Below are positions 9,066 through 11,203 of a stretch of 11,203 nucleotides of DNA, one piece after another. The stretch is taken from assembly GCF_001949125.1 (NCBI RefSeq), contig NZ_MSTI01000169.1, positions 1-11,203 on the forward strand. Direction: 5' to 3'. Both the position numbers and the translations under genes were made by a program. This stretch comes from Deinococcus marmoris (lineage in GTDB: Bacteria; Deinococcota; Deinococci; Deinococcales; Deinococcaceae). Under the pieces are notes generated by a model that ran no database searches, was not told where the DNA came from, and saw nothing but the letters and a program-made list of their open reading frames with translations. Numbering within the stretch: position 1 is the first letter of the stretch; every line of letters begins with the position of its first letter.

Positions 9066-9073
9066 TTTCTGCA

Positions 9074-10252
9074 ATGCGCGTACTTCACACCGCTGATTTC
9101 CATGCGGGCCGCAACCTGCGTGGTTATGACCGCACCCCCGAAATCCATGAGGCGTTGATCGAGATCGCCGCGCTGGCCCGCAGCGAGAAAGCTGACGCCG
9201 TACTGGTGTCCGGCGATCTGTTCGACACCGGTAACCCATCGGCAGACGCCGAAGCCGCCGTGTTCGACTTCTTCCTGCGCCTGCGTGACGCCGGGATTCC
9301 GGGCATCGTCATTGCCGGAAACCACGACAGTTCCGCGCGGCTGGAGTCGGTGACGGGCCTGCTGGGCTGGGTGGGCATTCAGGCGGTGGCGCAGCCCACG
9401 GCCAACCCGCTGGACATGGTGCGAAGTATTGAAACGAAGGGCGGCGAGACCCTGACCGTGGGCGCGCTGCCGTACCTGTCCGAGCGCCGTCTGGTCAAGG
9501 CCGCCGACCTGATGGGCGGCGACACCGGCGCGTGGCGGCAGAAATACCGCGAGGGCATGGGCTTTTTCCTGCGCCGACTGGGCGAGGGCTTCCGCGCGGG
9601 CAGCGTGAACATGCTGATGGCCCACGCGACGATGGACGGCGCGGTGCCCAGCGGCTCCGAGCGCACGCTGCAATTTGACCTGACCAACCAGTACACGCTG
9701 TCGGGCCTGCAACTGCCTGCGGGCGCGCAGTACGTGGCGCTGGGCCACATCCACAAGCCCCAGCAGATTTCAGAGGCCCCGCTGGCGTGCTATCCGGGCA
9801 GCATCATCCAGCTTGATTTTGGTGAGGGCGGCGAGAAAAAGCAGGTCAATCTGATCGAGGTGGAGGCCGGACGCCCCGCCAGAGTGCATGTCCTGCCGCT
9901 GGCGAGCGGGCGCGAACTGAAGACCATTCGCGCCGATCTGGACAACGTGGAGGCCCGGATCAAGGCGCTGGGCGACTTTGACGGCCTGCTGAAAGTCGTC
10001 GTGCGCGCCCCCGCCGGAACCGCCCTGCCCGGCCTGAAAGACCGCGTGCTGAAGCTGGCCCCCAACACGCTGGCGGTAGATCTGGAGGCCAATCAGGAAG
10101 ACCTGGCCCTGCCCGAACTGAAACGCGAGGGCCTGAGCCTGACCCAGCTCTACGAGCAGTATTACCGTGAGCGGCGCGGCGAATTGCCCGACGATCTGCG
10201 CGCCGCTTTCAAGGAAGCGGACGAGGCGGCGCGGGCGGAGGAAGTGGCGTGA
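9074..10252 (+). CDS. sbcD: Exonuclease subunit SbcD (Mre11-type)
   Basis: SbcD is the Mn-dependent nuclease of the SbcCD complex, which cuts hairpins and processes double-strand ends. The 392-residue protein has the Mre11 phosphoesterase motifs in order: ADFHAG (Asp8, His10), SGDLFD (Asp48), AGNHDS (Asn83, His84, Asp85), MAHAT (His184) and GHIHKP (His225, His227). Motif I reads DFH rather than the more usual DWH or DTH, with the metal ligands kept. The capping domain and a charged C-terminal helical part (about 340-392) follow. The ATG at 9074 gives the family's usual MRVLHTAD start; the GTG at 9056 would add six residues that are not conserved. It is divergent from the Uma2-family gene and precedes sbcC on the same strand, but with a 94-base gap instead of the frequent short overlap. 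sbcC may be co-transcribed or partly separated by the repeat in that gap. Confidence 0.97.
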   Translation: MRVLHTADFHAGRNLRGYDRTPEIHEALIEIAALARSEKADAVLVSGDLFDTGNPSADAEAAVFDFFLRLRDAGIPGIVIAGNHDSSARLESVTGLLGWVGIQAVAQPTANPLDMVRSIETKGGETLTVGALPYLSERRLVKAADLMGGDTGAWRQKYREGMGFFLRRLGEGFRAGSVNMLMAHATMDGAVPSGSERTLQFDLTNQYTLSGLQLPAGAQYVALGHIHKPQQISEAPLACYPGSIIQLDFGEGGEKKQVNLIEVEAGRPARVHVLPLASGRELKTIRADLDNVEARIKALGDFDGLLKVVVRAPAGTALPGLKDRVLKLAPNTLAVDLEANQEDLALPELKREGLSLTQLYEQYYRERRGELPDDLRAAFKEADEAARAEEVA

Positions 10253-10255
10253 GTG

Positions 10256-10330
10256 GGTTGAAGGTTAAAGGTAGATGGTTGATGGAGAGTGGCTCTTTTT
10301 CCATCACCCATCACCTATCATCCATCAACG
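10256..10330. repeat. Inverted pair of degenerate heptamer arrays between sbcD and sbcC
   Basis: The left arm reads as five 7-base units: GGTTGAA, GGTTAAA, GGTAGAT, GGTTGAT, GGAGAGT (10256-10290). The right arm, after CC at 10301, reads ATCACCC, ATCACCT, ATCATCC, ATCAACG (10303-10330), which is the same unit on the other strand. Folded about 10286/10300, 23 of 30 positions pair (one G-U), including a perfect 7-bp apex TGATGGA/TCCATCA and a perfect 5-bp base. The 13-base loop and apex include a smaller AGAG-TGG-CTCT hairpin followed by T residues. It looks like a dispersed intergenic repeat of the genome, but copies elsewhere cannot be seen here. Confidence 0.75.
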
Positions 10331-10342
10331 CGCCAAAGGCGC
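10330..10342 (+). promoter_or_regulatory. Hairpin over the sbcC ribosome binding site
   Basis: GCGCC AAA GGCGC is a perfect 5-bp stem with a 3-base loop. The likely Shine-Dalgarno AAAGG (10335-10339) is 7 bases from the sbcC ATG at 10347; its As form the loop and its two Gs are paired. The structure could limit sbcC translation. The regulatory role is inference. Confidence 0.45.
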
Positions 10343-10346
10343 AAGC

Positions 10347-11203
10347 ATGAAGCCCATCCGTCTTGAAGTCCAGGGCTTCACCGCCTTCCGCCAGTTCACG
10401 GAGCTGGACTTTGGCGATCTGGAACTATTTGCGCTGGTGGGGCCGACGGGCAGCGGAAAATCCAGTCTGCTGGACGCCATGACCTTCGCGCTGTACGGCT
10501 ACACCGAGCGGCTGGGCGGCTCTGGGCTGGACGCGCTGATCTCGCAGGGCGAGCGCGGCATGAGCGTGGGCCTGACCTTCGAGACGGGGGGCGTGACCTA
10601 CCGCGCCTCGCGCACCAAGGGCCGCAAGCAGGCCGAGAACGAGGTGCGTTTCGAGCGCAGGGACGAAGGCGGGCGCTGGGCCAACCTCAGCGACGGCGGC
10701 GTCAAGGGCGTCAACGAGCGCATTCAGACGGTGCTGGGGCTGACCTTCAAAAACTTCACCCGCAGCGTGATGCTGCCGCAGGGCGAGTTTGCCCGCCTGC
10801 TGCACGGCACCGGCAAGGAGCGGCAGGCCATTCTGGGCGAGTTGACGGGGCTGGAACACGTCGCCGCCATGCAGCGCGTTTCGTCTGACCGCGCCAGGGA
10901 GCTGAAGCACCGCGCGGGCAGCCTGAACAGCGTGCTGGAAAACGAATACGCGGGCGTGACGGCTGAAGTCGTGGCAAATCTGAGAGCTGAGCGAGAACGC
11001 ACCGACGCCGAGGCCGAGACGCTGCATGACCGCCGCGAAGCCCTGCAAAACAGCCAAGCCCGGTTGCGCGAAACCGAGAAGGTCTGGAAGGTACGCGAGG
11101 ACACGAGTCGCCGCCTGACCGTGCTGGACGCCCGCGCCGCCGGGGTGCAGGCCGGGGCCGTGCGGGCGGTGCAGGCCCGCCGGGTGGCCGGGGTGCTGCC
11201 GCT
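10347..11203 (+). CDS. sbcC: Exonuclease subunit SbcC (Rad50-type ATPase), N-terminal part (cut by window edge)
   Basis: SbcC is the SMC-like ATPase that partners SbcD. The 285 visible residues start MKPIRLEVQGFTAFRQFTELDF, the usual SbcC/Rad50 opening, and include Walker A GPTGSGKS (32-39), the first ABC half-domain, and the Q-loop region VMLPQGEFARLL (141-152, Gln145). From about 180 the sequence becomes charged and Ala/Glu/Arg-rich, the start of the long coiled-coil arm. The zinc-hook and the C-terminal ATPase half lie beyond the right edge. The frame is open throughout, with no frameshift. The ATG at 10347 follows an AAAGG that is partly buried in a hairpin. The preceding 94 bases contain an inverted repeat. 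Confidence 0.97.
   Translation, partial: MKPIRLEVQGFTAFRQFTELDFGDLELFALVGPTGSGKSSLLDAMTFALYGYTERLGGSGLDALISQGERGMSVGLTFETGGVTYRASRTKGRKQAENEVRFERRDEGGRWANLSDGGVKGVNERIQTVLGLTFKNFTRSVMLPQGEFARLLHGTGKERQAILGELTGLEHVAAMQRVSSDRARELKHRAGSLNSVLENEYAGVTAEVVANLRAERERTDAEAETLHDRREALQNSQARLRETEKVWKVREDTSRRLTVLDARAAGVQAGAVRAVQARRVAGVLP

Noticed and set aside
8998..9073. A DdrO-type radiation response palindrome in the divergent gap or before recD2
   Set aside because: I looked for the TTATGTCA-like palindrome known from Deinococcus in the gaps before recD2, sbcD and the pilin operon and found none. The weak GCCTG/CAGGC pair at 9016-9040 is too short to claim.

Overview
The window looks like the chromosome of a Deinococcus species. 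The DNA is GC-rich. The 714-residue helicase on the minus strand reads like the RecD2 of Deinococcus radiodurans from end to end, and a large pilin-like protein has the Deinococcus/Thermus DUF4900-type sequence GPVHTNG. No RNA gene, CRISPR array or phage gene was seen. All genes are on the minus strand up to about 9.0 kb; sbcD and sbcC then run on the plus strand.

Layout. Positions 1-323 hold the 5' part of a DDE transposase gene running off the left edge, so an insertion sequence lies directly behind pyrG. pyrG (CTP synthase) occupies 388-2082. Next comes a tightly overlapping four-gene operon for type IV pilin-like proteins, read from 6143 down to 2209: a 718-residue PilX/GspK-like protein resembling the ComZ type of competence pilin, then a GspH/FimT-like, a PilV-like and a PilW-like prepilin. 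A hairpin followed by a T-rich run (2144-2175) separates this operon from pyrG. recD2 fills 6253-8397 and has its own terminator-like hairpin over its stop codon. A Uma2-family PD-(D/E)XK nuclease gene (8425-8997) precedes recD2 on the same strand. sbcD (9074-10252) is divergent from it and is followed by sbcC (from 10347, cut by the right edge).

How the genes fit together. SbcD and SbcC form the Mre11-Rad50-type complex that opens and trims DNA ends and hairpins, and RecD2 is a 5'-3' helicase that acts in repair in bacteria without RecBC. With the Uma2-like nuclease between them, about 5 kb of this window deals with DNA ends. The pilin operon probably encodes the priming or tip complex of a type IV pilus, which in this group serves DNA uptake and motility. 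pyrG is a housekeeping gene.

Two non-coding patterns stand out. Several genes that begin a transcription unit lack a Shine-Dalgarno sequence and instead have a -10-like hexamer 6-8 bases before the start codon, which suggests leaderless mRNAs. The 94-base gap between sbcD and sbcC holds an inverted pair of degenerate heptamer arrays and a small perfect hairpin that partly covers the likely sbcC ribosome binding site. No gene-free stretch exceeds 130 bases.
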